The notes beneath the pieces were generated by a model, which was not told where the DNA came from, ran no database searches, and saw only the letters and a program-made list of their open reading frames with translations. Of a DNA stretch of 64,000 nt, positions 57,701 through 64,000 are shown in pieces; positions within the stretch are counted from its first letter, which is position 1, and each line of letters begins with the position of its first letter. Location of the stretch: positions 8,342,001 to 8,406,000 of the forward strand of contig NZ_CP022203.1 in the NCBI RefSeq assembly GCF_002305895.1, written 5' to 3'. The translations under genes and the position numbers were made by a program. Source of the DNA: Corallococcus macrosporus DSM 14697. Lineage in GTDB: Bacteria; Myxococcota; Myxococcia; Myxococcales; Myxococcaceae.

Positions 57701-59187
57701 AGAGCTACTTCACCCACGGCACCGAGTGGGACAAGGAGAAGCCCTACCTGCCGGGCGACCCGATTGGCCCGCCGCACGACGCGCAGTGGGGCGACCAGTA
57801 CGGCGTCATCACCGGCTTCCGGGCGCGGAACATCCCGGTGACGACGGTGATGATTCTGCCGCGCCCGTACATCCTGACCAACGTGGTGCCACAGACGAAC
57901 GCGCTGCTGATGGCGTACCGGCCCGGTGACATGGGCGGCGTCGCCGTGGCGGACGTGCTCTTCGGTGACGTGCTGCCACGCGGCCAACTGCCCTGGCAGC
58001 TCCCGCGCTCGCTGGACCAGCTTGGCACCGACGTGGAGGACAACCAGTTGGAGCGGTGGGATTTGCCCTTCGACCTGGGCGCCACCGAGGCCCAGCGCGC
58101 GGAGATTCGGCAGCGCATCGCCCAGGGCCTGCCCATCTCCCCGATATACGGCAACCCGCTGTACCAGTATGGCGCGGGCATCCAGGGCTTCGGGCTGTCG
58201 GACGCCACGCCGCCCACGGCCTTCACGTTGCTGACGCCGGCGCCGGGCTCCACCCTCACCACGCGGCCCACCTTCACCTGGACGCCCAGCAGCGACCCGC
58301 AGACGGGCATCCACCGCTATGAGGTCTACCTGGACGGCAGCCCCTTCCCGGTGGCGACGACGAAGACGCCCTCCGCGGCGCTCGCCAACGTGTCCCTGGG
58401 CAACGGCGCGCACACCTGGTTCGTGCGGGCGTACAACTGGGCGGGCGGCGTGACGACGTCCGCCACGGCCACCTTCACGCTCAACGACACCGCGCCGCCC
58501 GCGGCCTTCACCGCGCTGGTACCGGCGGCCGGGGCTTCCGTGCCGGGCGCGTCCACCACGTTCATCTGGGAGCAGACCACGGACGTGGGCGCGGGCGTGG
58601 CGCGGTATGTCCTGGTGGTGGACGGGGCGGACCGCACGCCCGCGGTGACGCCGAGGACTTACGTGGGCACGGGCACCAACCTGGCGCTGGGCCGCAACGT
58701 GGCGGCCACCTCGTCCGAGTTCGGCAGCCCCAACGACGCGGTGGACGGCAACGCGGAGACGCGCTGGGCCAGCCGCAACGACGTGGCCAGCCCCGACACG
58801 GAGTCCATCACCGTGGACCTGGGCGCGGTGTACTCCCTCAAGCGCGTGGTGCTGAGCTGGGAGGCCGCGTTCGGCCGCCGGTACGTGGTGGAGACGTCCA
58901 TGGACGGCAGCACGGGCTGGCGGACGCTGTACACGGAGGCGGCCGGCGACGGCGGGGTGGATGACCTCACCGGCCTGAGCGGCGTCGGGCGCTACGTGCG
59001 GATGCGCGGCGTGGAGCGCGCGACGGCCTACGGGTACTCGCTGTGGGAGTTCGCGGTGTACGGCGTGGGCACGGAGCAGCTTTCCGTGACGGGGCTGGCC
59101 ACGGGCAGCCACACGTGGCGGGTGCGCGCGGTGGACGGCGCGGGCAACAGCACCCTGTCCAACGGGCCCATCCCCTTCACCAGATAA
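54718..59187 (+). CDS. Secreted GH3 enzyme with three discoidin (CBM32-like) domains
   Basis: A 1489-residue protein with a signal peptide (residues ~15-38). Domains in order are as follows. F5/8C discoidin 1 (42-168) and discoidin 2 (175-306), then a Pro-rich linker. A beta domain (~320-435) and a fibronectin-like domain (~441-550) follow. The GH3 N-domain (~557-895) has probable nucleophile Asp825 in VICSDWLPSG, and the GH3 C-domain (~898-1160) has LVRRAAQNAMTLLKNDGALP. Next is fibronectin-like repeat 1 (~1165-1260), then repeat 2 split by discoidin 3 (~1316-1450). GH3 enzymes act on beta-glucosides or related polymers; it probably degrades polysaccharide outside the cell. It stands alone with its own promoter region and terminator. 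Confidence 0.9.
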   Translation: MRVPISRVRGAHGPWLSLARACAVLAVWLWVAVGARAEAQSGPNLALNRPVVTSSSEPGLTGNFAVDGDGGTRWGSAFEEGQWLYVDLGQPTAISRVVLTWETAYGRGYRVQVSNDEASWQDLRVITDGDGGVDDLAVTGNGRYVRILGTQRGAIDYGYSLWEFAVYGGAHASGDLARGRPATASSVEGDAAHLAPGYAVDGDATTRWSSDDTSDAQWLRVDLGSTQQLGRVVLDWEGAYGKQYVIEGSTNDSTWTALAPPITDGAPGSRGINVSGSARYVRVRGIERGTGYGYSLWSFEVYAPGGGPQEPPPQTTPQTVKLMFPELAYAKINVSPAPLGVTPTPEEGNTTPSVRNPPGPFTYELTFPANTVVTMSKNQFSPTAPNTDIRLAVTTSTGTVLRGQTVSALAVQGAEWKVEIFTITPGPDGRDRTIIPDPYPKQPPPAVAGAFRVVAPANEAVMTNTRRPTLQWAPVTGATGYTVFVNLSRDDYDWMAPGSLLDRFTQVGTTTATSFTLPQDLPDRWTYKWYVVANLGGGGTSRSDLRTFSVYLPEVETADDGVALINGRRDLNKNGVIDPYEDWANPISVRVNDLLSRMTPHEKALQMFYEARTVPEAGFMMGPLSPSDIATFQRASARTRLGIPHVDAGDTIHGFKTSWPTQPALAASRDLDTVYELGDMQRREQVAVGSRGTLSPLAEVGTKVLYPRIQEGGGEDADLAAGMTRALVAGLQGGPEVNPHSLWVTTKHWPGQGAGGEGGITYDGTTIHYHMRPWHAAIEAGTSGIMPGYAGSWLLGPEGWGAGDNPGILNYLRNQLGYTGVICSDWLPSGAWSRSAMAGSDVMGGANPQQMGDFESVVTPARIDAAARKILDLKFRLGLFEDPYRGGPAGTSEWHTADNKALVRRAAQNAMTLLKNDGALPLRLPAGSRIVVAGPRADDPACMVTWRSDFHGTEFGDLTIYQAIQQRAEQDGITVYKDAAPAGVTVNAAIVVVGESYFTHGTEWDKEKPYLPGDPIGPPHDAQWGDQYGVITGFRARNIPVTTVMILPRPYILTNVVPQTNALLMAYRPGDMGGVAVADVLFGDVLPRGQLPWQLPRSLDQLGTDVEDNQLERWDLPFDLGATEAQRAEIRQRIAQGLPISPIYGNPLYQYGAGIQGFGLSDATPPTAFTLLTPAPGSTLTTRPTFTWTPSSDPQTGIHRYEVYLDGSPFPVATTKTPSAALANVSLGNGAHTWFVRAYNWAGGVTTSATATFTLNDTAPPAAFTALVPAAGASVPGASTTFIWEQTTDVGAGVARYVLVVDGADRTPAVTPRTYVGTGTNLALGRNVAATSSEFGSPNDAVDGNAETRWASRNDVASPDTESITVDLGAVYSLKRVVLSWEAAFGRRYVVETSMDGSTGWRTLYTEAAGDGGVDDLTGLSGVGRYVRMRGVERATAYGYSLWEFAVYGVGTEQLSVTGLATGSHTWRVRAVDGAGNSTLSNGPIPFTR
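58662..59074 (+). repeat. 11-bp direct repeat flanking the inserted discoidin domain
   Basis: CGTGGGCACGG occurs at 58662-58672 and 59064-59074, exactly 402 bp (134 codons) apart and in frame. The DNA between encodes discoidin domain 3. Confidence 0.9.
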
Positions 59188-59200
59188 CGGCGTGCTTCAC

Positions 59201-59232
59201 GGGGGCCACCGCGAAGCGCGGCGGTGGTCCCC
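59201..59232. terminator. Hairpin after the GH3 gene
   Basis: GGGGGCCACCGC pairs with GCGGTGGTCCCC around GAAGCGCG, followed by TTCGCC. It lies between convergent GH3 and TOPRIM genes and could serve both. Confidence 0.7.
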
Positions 59233-59248
59233 TTCGCCGCATTGAAGG

Positions 59249-59845
59249 TCACAAACCTCGCGGCGGGACCACGATGCCGAAAAGCCGGCCCACGTCACGG
59301 TACAACTTGTCGAAAGAGTCCGCGCGTCGTGCGGCGGTCAGGTCGAAGTGACTCGCGAAAGCGGGCTGGTCGAGCGACTCGCTATAGCCATCGGGCATGC
59401 GCGCGCCCAACCAGCCCTTGCCATTCCGAATGCGTTCGGGCTCGGGAGGTGCGCTCAAGTCATCTGGAAGGCCTCGGCGACCGCGCAAGGATTCGGCCGC
59501 GGCGAGAAACCAGGCTTCGAACTCGCGATGCGCCGCGACCACCGACATGGCGCGATCCGCGCGTTGATTGATGGCCCACCCCAGGAGCCGGGGCCCCAGG
59601 GCGCAGGGGAGGTCATCATCCGAGTCGAGCAGCACCAGGATGCGCCCCGCCTCCCCCACCTTTCGTGCGACCAACTCGATGGCCCGCTGAAACTCGGACT
59701 CCTTGACGAGCTGGCCTCGAGGAACGCGGTATGGCGGCAGCACGTGAGGCTGGACCGGGGAGTCCAGCGCCTGAAGAATCCGCCGGATGAGGATGGGCAG
59801 CGCCTGAACCTCCCCGTGCCCCTCGACAATGAGGCCAAGCTTCAT
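59249..59845 (-). CDS. DUF4276-type TOPRIM protein
   Basis: A 198-residue protein starting at ATG 59845, whose A is shared with the ATPase stop (TGATG). The N-terminal IVEGHGEVQALPILIRRIL carries Glu8, and ILVLLDSDDDLP carries the D-x-D of a TOPRIM fold (Asp74, Asp76). AAHREFEAWFLAAAESLRGR is typical of DUF4276. TOPRIM domains of this type cut or bind nucleic acid in OLD-like and abortive-infection systems. The partner ATPase is directly upstream, so the pair likely acts together. Defence is inferred from family behaviour. Confidence 0.8.
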   Translation of the reverse strand: MKLGLIVEGHGEVQALPILIRRILQALDSPVQPHVLPPYRVPRGQLVKESEFQRAIELVARKVGEAGRILVLLDSDDDLPCALGPRLLGWAINQRADRAMSVVAAHREFEAWFLAAAESLRGRRGLPDDLSAPPEPERIRNGKGWLGARMPDGYSESLDQPAFASHFDLTAARRADSFDKLYRDVGRLFGIVVPPRGL

Positions 59846-61077
59846 CAGTCCTCCCGCTCCCAAAGCTGCATCTGCTTGGGTTCGGGAACGGCATCCAGAT
59901 CCGGCACCAACTGGTTGGCCTTCAAGAGTTCGCCTGCCGTGTAGAGCCGGTCACGGATGACGGAACGCGTTGCCTCGTCCACGCGCGCAATCAGGGTCTT
60001 CCCCTGCGTCGAGGTCACGGAGATGACCTCCTCCGCGCGAATGCTGGGGTCATCGAGCAGTTCCGGACTGTGGCTGGTCACGATGACCTGTGCATGCTGC
60101 GACCCATCCCGCAGAGCATCCCGCAGGATGCCCGCCGCCGCAGGGTGCAACGCAATCTCCGGCTCTTCGATGCCGACCAGGGGGACACGGTGTTCCGCCC
60201 TGGCCTGGAAGAGGGCCACGAGGACGCCGAGCGCCCGCAGCGTGCCATCCGACATGTTGATGGCGGGAAAGCGCCAGGGGTCTTTCGCCCCTTCCACGCT
60301 CTGTCGGAACTCGAGCGTCTCCATGTGCCCCACGCGCTTGGGGTCTACGCCTTGCAGCGAGGGCACGATACGGCTGAGGTACTCCTCGATTCGCTGCTTC
60401 GTCGTGCCGTTGTCCTGCTTCTCCAAGCGCTCCAGGACGCTCGACAGATTGAAGCCGTCCCGCGCGAGGAGCTCGCCTTTGTCGGGAGGTTGCAACGCCC
60501 GCAACTGGTCCGGATTCAGGTTGTAGAACCCCATGTTCGACAACAAGTCGAACACCGGGCGGAACTCGGGGAGCCCCGCGGCGTTGACGAGGTAGAGGCG
60601 GTCCGTCGAGGCAGGTGGCGCGACCTGGGCCGGCTTGACGACGACGGCGCCCTCTCGAACGCGGTAGCTCGCGCTTCCGACGGCGCACTCCTCGTTCTGG
60701 ACCACATAGTCGCCATGGGAGCGGGCTCCCACACCGAAAGCGAAGTGGCCGCTCTCCCCGGATGGCAGTTGGAAGTCGATGCGAACGCCAAAGTTGGTGG
60801 GGTGACCACTTGAGCGTCGCCGCACCTCGTGGACGCCGCCACGGTCCCTCAACGCATGGTCCAAGGACGTGCGCAACGCGTCCGTGATGAGCCGCAAGGC
60901 GTCGAGGAAGTTGCTCTTCCCCGAGCCATTGGGTCCAACGAGAAACGTCAGCGGCCCCAGCTCGACGTCACACGTCTCGATGCTGCGGTAGTTCCGCAGC
61001 TTGACCCGCGTCAGGAAGGGGGCCCGGCTCCCTGGCAGGTGGAGGGACCTCTGCCAGGAACGCTCCGAGGAGGACAT
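59845..61077 (-). CDS. AAA_21/OLD-like ATPase
   Basis: A 410-residue ABC/SMC-type ATPase. Walker A is LVGPNGSGKSNFLDAL (GPNGSGKS, 48-55). The signature-like motif is NMSDGTLRALGVL, Walker B is VGIEEPEIALHP, and the His-switch region is VIVTSHSPELLDD. The N-terminal VKLRNYRSIETCDVELGPLT is standard for AAA_21/RecF-like ATPases. OLD nucleases fuse such an ATPase to a TOPRIM domain; here the TOPRIM is a separate overlapping gene, as in the PARIS defence system. Start ATG 61077 could be slightly upstream of the true one. Confidence 0.85.
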   Translation of the reverse strand: MSSSERSWQRSLHLPGSRAPFLTRVKLRNYRSIETCDVELGPLTFLVGPNGSGKSNFLDALRLITDALRTSLDHALRDRGGVHEVRRRSSGHPTNFGVRIDFQLPSGESGHFAFGVGARSHGDYVVQNEECAVGSASYRVREGAVVVKPAQVAPPASTDRLYLVNAAGLPEFRPVFDLLSNMGFYNLNPDQLRALQPPDKGELLARDGFNLSSVLERLEKQDNGTTKQRIEEYLSRIVPSLQGVDPKRVGHMETLEFRQSVEGAKDPWRFPAINMSDGTLRALGVLVALFQARAEHRVPLVGIEEPEIALHPAAAGILRDALRDGSQHAQVIVTSHSPELLDDPSIRAEEVISVTSTQGKTLIARVDEATRSVIRDRLYTAGELLKANQLVPDLDAVPEPKQMQLWERED

Positions 61078-61113
61078 CGAGGAGATCTCCGTTCGAGAGA
61101 CGAAACGCCTGGC

Positions 61114-61836
61114 TCACGCCAGGTTGTGGAACACGCGCTGGACGTCATCGTCCTGCTCCAGCGCGTCCACGAGCTCCAGCACCTCCGTGGCCTTGTCCTC
61201 GGGCAGCTCGATGGGGTTCTGCGCCACGTACTCCGAGTCCGCGGACACGGGCACCAGGCCCTTGGCCTCGATGGCGGCCTGGAGCTGGCCGAAGTCGGCG
61301 AAGGCGGAGCGGATGATGAGCTGCTGCTCACCCTTCTCCCCCACGCCCTCGCCCATCTCCTGGAGGCCGTGGTCGATGAGCTCCAGCTCCAGCGCGTCCA
61401 GGTCCAGGCCCTCCGGGTTCAGCCGGAACACGCCCATGCGCTGGAACATGAAGGCCACGCTGCCGCTGGTGCCCAGATTCCCGCTGTGCTTGTTGAAGTG
61501 CATGCGCACGTTGGCCACGGTGCGCACCACGTTGTCCGTGGCCGTCTCCACCAGGAGCGCGATGCCGTGGGGGGCGTAGCCCTCGTAGAGCACGATTTCG
61601 TAGTCGGCCGCCGACTGGCCGCTCGCGCGCTTGATGGCCGCGTCGACCTTGTCCTTCGGCATGTTCGCGGCGCGGGCGTTCTGGAGCACCCGGCGCAGCG
61701 TGGAGTTCGAATCGGGATTCGGCCCACCCGCCTTCACCGCGATGGCGATGTCCTTGCTGATCCGCGTGAACAACTTCGCCATCTTGTTCCAGCGGGCCAT
61801 CATCGTGGCCTTGCGTGTCTCGAAAATGCGTCCCAT
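61114..61836 (-). CDS. YebC/PmpR-family transcriptional regulator or translation factor
   Basis: A 240-residue protein from ATG 61836. The opening [20 protein letters not shown] matches the YebC/PmpR group. [39 protein letters not shown] and the acidic C-terminal part follow. Members bind DNA and some assist ribosomes at proline-rich stretches. It is on the same strand as, and 37 bp downstream of, the ATPase-TOPRIM operon start; it is not necessarily linked. Confidence 0.9.
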   Translation of the reverse strand: MGRIFETRKATMMARWNKMAKLFTRISKDIAIAVKAGGPNPDSNSTLRRVLQNARAANMPKDKVDAAIKRASGQSAADYEIVLYEGYAPHGIALLVETATDNVVRTVANVRMHFNKHSGNLGTSGSVAFMFQRMGVFRLNPEGLDLDALELELIDHGLQEMGEGVGEKGEQQLIIRSAFADFGQLQAAIEAKGLVPVSADSEYVAQNPIELPEDKATEVLELVDALEQDDDVQRVFHNLA

Positions 61837-61958
61837 GGGAGGGATGTATAGGTCGGCCACGTTCCGCGTGGCTACTCCCTGGAAGGCCCTCGGCCCCCGG
61901 ATGTTGACCGGGCAAGGCCGCCCGGGGGCCCGCCTGTCCCGCCCCGCTGGGACGTCCC

Positions 61959-62162
61959 TCAGCAGCAGCGCCCGCCGCCCCCGCGGTAGCGGGCCTGGAG
62001 CCGCTCGTCGAAGAAGCGGGCGTAGCTCATCACCTCCCGGTCCGGGTGGTGGCGGCGCATGTGCTCGACGTAGGTGTCGTAGTCTGGAACACCAATCATC
62101 AGCCGGGCCACCTGGACCGCGCGGCGCCAGGCGTGGCCCAGCCCTGCCCACCTGGAGACCAT
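61959..62162 (-). CDS. YbdD/YjiX-family small protein
   Basis: A 67-residue protein from ATG 62162, one base after the CstA stop. [20 protein letters not shown] and [20 protein letters not shown] match the YbdD/YjiX family, usually encoded directly after cstA/btsT-like transporters and apparently needed for their activity. The tail ends GGGGRCC. Confidence 0.9.
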   Translation of the reverse strand: MVSRWAGLGHAWRRAVQVARLMIGVPDYDTYVEHMRRHHPDREVMSYARFFDERLQARYRGGGGRCC

Positions 62163-62163
62163 G

Positions 62164-64000
62164 TCAGCGGGCCTCCGCCGCCGGGAGCGGCACGGCGGGG
62201 GACTCCCTCGCGGTGGGCGCCGGCGAGCGCCAGGCGGCTCGCGCGGCGCGCACGCCGAAGAGCACCGTGGCCACCACCAGCACCATGAACACGCCCGTGA
62301 GGCCGGCATCCAGGTAGTCGTTGCCGATGATGCGCCGCATCTCCTCCGCAGAGGCCGCCGGCGCCACCACCTTCCCCTGCTCCGCCGCGGCGGAGAACTG
62401 GCGCGCGTGGGCCAGGAAGGAGACGCGCGGGTCCGCGCCGAACACCTTCTGCCACCCCGCCGTCAGCGTGCAGAGCACCAGCCACGCCGCGGGCACGGCG
62501 GGCACCCACGCGTAGCGCTGCCGCTTCATCTTCACCAGAATCACCGTGGCCAGGGTGAGCGCGATGGCGGCCAGCATCTGGTTGGCGATGCCGAACAGCG
62601 GCCACAGCGTGTTGATGCCGCCCAGCGGGTCCACCACGCCCTGGTAGAGGAAGTAGCCCCACGCCGCCACGCAGAGGGCCGTGGCAATCATGTTGGCCGT
62701 CCAGGACTCCGTGCGCTTGAGCGGGGCGTACACCAGGCCGGCCAGCTCCTGAATCATGAAGCGGCCCACGCGCGTGCCCGCGTCCACCGTGGTGAGGATG
62801 AACAGCGCCTCGAAGAGGATGGCGTAGTGGTACCAGAAGGCCATCATCCCCTCGCCCGCCACCAGGCCGTGGAGGATCTGCGCCATGCCCACCGCCAGCG
62901 TCGGCGCGCCGCCCGCGCGGGACAGGATGGTGGACTCACCGATGTCCGCGGCCGTCTGGCTCAGCACCTCCGGGGTGATGACGAAGCCCCACTGGCTGAT
63001 GGTGCGCGCGGCCTCCTCCACGGTGGTGCCAATCACCGACGGCGGCGCGTTCATGGAGAAGTACACGCCCGGGTCCAGCACGGACGCGGCGATGAGCGCC
63101 ATGATGGCCACGAAGGACTCCATCAACATGGAGCCGTAGCCCACCACCCGCGCGTCCGCCTCGCTGGCCAGCATCTTCGGCGTGGTGCCGGAGGAGATGA
63201 GCGAGTGCCACCCGGACACCGCCCCGCAGGCGATGGTGATGAACAGGAAGGGGAACAGCCCGCCGGAGAACACCGGCCCCGTCCCGTCGATGAAGCGCGT
63301 CACCGCCGGCATCCGCAGCTCCGGCGCGGCCAGGATGATGCCCACCGCCAGGAGCAGCACGGTGCCAATCTTCAGGAAGGTGGACAGGTAGTCGCGGGGC
63401 GCCAGCAGCAGCCACACCGGCAGCACGGACGCGCAGAAGCCGTAGCCAATGAGCATCCACGCCAGCGCCTTGGCGTCGAAGGTGAAGGCCGCGCCCCACG
63501 TCGGGTGCTCGGCGACGTGACCGCCCAGCCAGATGGAGAGCATCAGCAGCACGAAGCCGGCGACGGAGACCTCCAGCACGCGGCCGGGGCGGAGGTAGCG
63601 CAGGTAGAGCCCCATCAGCACGGCGATGGGCATGGTCATCGCGACGGTGAAGGTGCCCCAGGGGCTGTGCGCCAGCGCCTTCACGACGACCAGCGCCAGC
63701 ACGGCGAGGATGATCATCATGATCATCAACACGCCAATCATCGCCGTCACCCCGGCGGCGGGCCCCAGCTCCAGGCGCACCATGTCGCCCAGGGACTTGC
63801 CGTCCCGGCGCACGGAGAAGACCAGGATGACGAAGTCCTGCACCGCGCCCGCCAGCACCGCGCCCACCAGAATCCACAGCGTGCCGGGCAGGTAGCCCAT
63901 CTGCGCGGCCAGCACCGGGCCCACCAGCGGCCCCGCGCCGGCGATGGCGGCGAAGTGGTGGCCGAACAGCACCCACTTGTCCGTGGGCACGTAGTCCAGG
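62164..64000 (-). CDS. cstA: CstA-family peptide/pyruvate transporter, N-terminus beyond window
   Basis: A membrane protein of more than 612 residues, truncated at the window edge before the expected N-terminal membrane segments. PTDKWVLFGHHFAAIAGAGP, GPVLAAQMGYLPGTLWILVG, IACGAVSGWHSLISSGTTPK, FWYHYAILFEALFILTTVDA and LWPLFGIANQMLAAIALTLA are CstA signatures. There are about 16 hydrophobic segments in all. CstA/BtsT proteins import peptides or pyruvate. It is followed directly by the YbdD-like gene. Confidence 0.92.
   Translation of the reverse strand, partial: LDYVPTDKWVLFGHHFAAIAGAGPLVGPVLAAQMGYLPGTLWILVGAVLAGAVQDFVILVFSVRRDGKSLGDMVRLELGPAAGVTAMIGVLMIMMIILAVLALVVVKALAHSPWGTFTVAMTMPIAVLMGLYLRYLRPGRVLEVSVAGFVLLMLSIWLGGHVAEHPTWGAAFTFDAKALAWMLIGYGFCASVLPVWLLLAPRDYLSTFLKIGTVLLLAVGIILAAPELRMPAVTRFIDGTGPVFSGGLFPFLFITIACGAVSGWHSLISSGTTPKMLASEADARVVGYGSMLMESFVAIMALIAASVLDPGVYFSMNAPPSVIGTTVEEAARTISQWGFVITPEVLSQTAADIGESTILSRAGGAPTLAVGMAQILHGLVAGEGMMAFWYHYAILFEALFILTTVDAGTRVGRFMIQELAGLVYAPLKRTESWTANMIATALCVAAWGYFLYQGVVDPLGGINTLWPLFGIANQMLAAIALTLATVILVKMKRQRYAWVPAVPAAWLVLCTLTAGWQKVFGADPRVSFLAHARQFSAAAEQGKVVAPAASAEEMRRIIGNDYLDAGLTGVFMVLVVATVLFGVRAARAAWRSPAPTARESPAVPLPAAEAR

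Noticed and set aside
54838-59112. 1424-residue minus-strand open frame
   Set aside because: Antisense to the GH3 gene, whose signal peptide, domains and catalytic motif are clear.

Overview
The window is GC-rich (about 70%) DNA with dense genes, strong G/C preference at third codon positions and many lipoproteins. It also has a MYXO-CTERM-like sorting tail and response-regulator/PilZ and PAS/GAF kinase proteins. Together these point to a myxobacterium of the Myxococcaceae (Myxococcus/Corallococcus type). The species cannot be fixed from sequence alone. No rRNA, tRNA or CRISPR array was seen.

Layout. 1-4398 (minus): a translationally coupled cassette of a MoxR AAA+ ATPase, a small acidic protein, a beta-propeller protein and a repeat-bearing protein that runs off the left edge. 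It matches the MoxR-vWA-bpX conflict systems; the vWA partner, if present, lies outside. 4601-6949: an outer-membrane barrel, a YqiA-like esterase and an unknown secreted protein. 7139-8038: a 900-bp remnant bounded by matching inverted repeats, holding a broken IS66-type transposase and an oppositely oriented, frameshifted DNA-binding gene. 8213-17681: HEAT-like protein, esterase, MATE exporter, beta-propeller lipoprotein, REC-REC-PilZ regulator and Hsp70. 17873-21844: atpH and atpA of the F1 ATP synthase, separated by a histidine-kinase-like protein that has lost its catalytic residues; atpG, atpD and atpC do not follow.

21925-31298: HAD hydrolase, secreted proteins, two paralogous barrel-like proteins with a single-domain response regulator between them, a MobA-like nucleotidyltransferase, a Xi-class GST and an OmpA-like protein. 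31491-35708: a 998-residue lipoprotein hydrolase and a FadL porin, probably a two-gene lipid scavenging operon ended by a strong terminator. 35889-42359: cyclic-nucleotide-binding protein, aldo/keto reductase, and a four-gene envelope operon (BNR protein with MYXO-CTERM tail, lipoprotein, propeller lipoprotein, diheme cytochrome c).

42439-54423: mostly housekeeping or stress genes (endonuclease V-like, SprT-like, NmrA-like, UMF1-type MFS, ornithine cyclodeaminase-like, a canonical sensor kinase, MsrA), with one frameshifted lipoprotein gene beside a short duplication. 54718-59187: a large secreted GH3 enzyme with three discoidin (CBM32-like) domains. The third is inserted in frame inside a fibronectin-like repeat and is flanked by an 11-bp direct repeat. 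59249-61077: a coupled ABC/AAA-type ATPase and TOPRIM-type protein resembling split OLD defence systems. 61114-64000: YebC/PmpR-type regulator, a YbdD-like small protein and the 5'-truncated CstA peptide/pyruvate transporter.

The observations most worth follow-up are the precise domain insertion in the GH3 gene, the pseudokinase between atpH and atpA, the ATPase-TOPRIM pair, and the bpX cassette with its 28-residue repeats.
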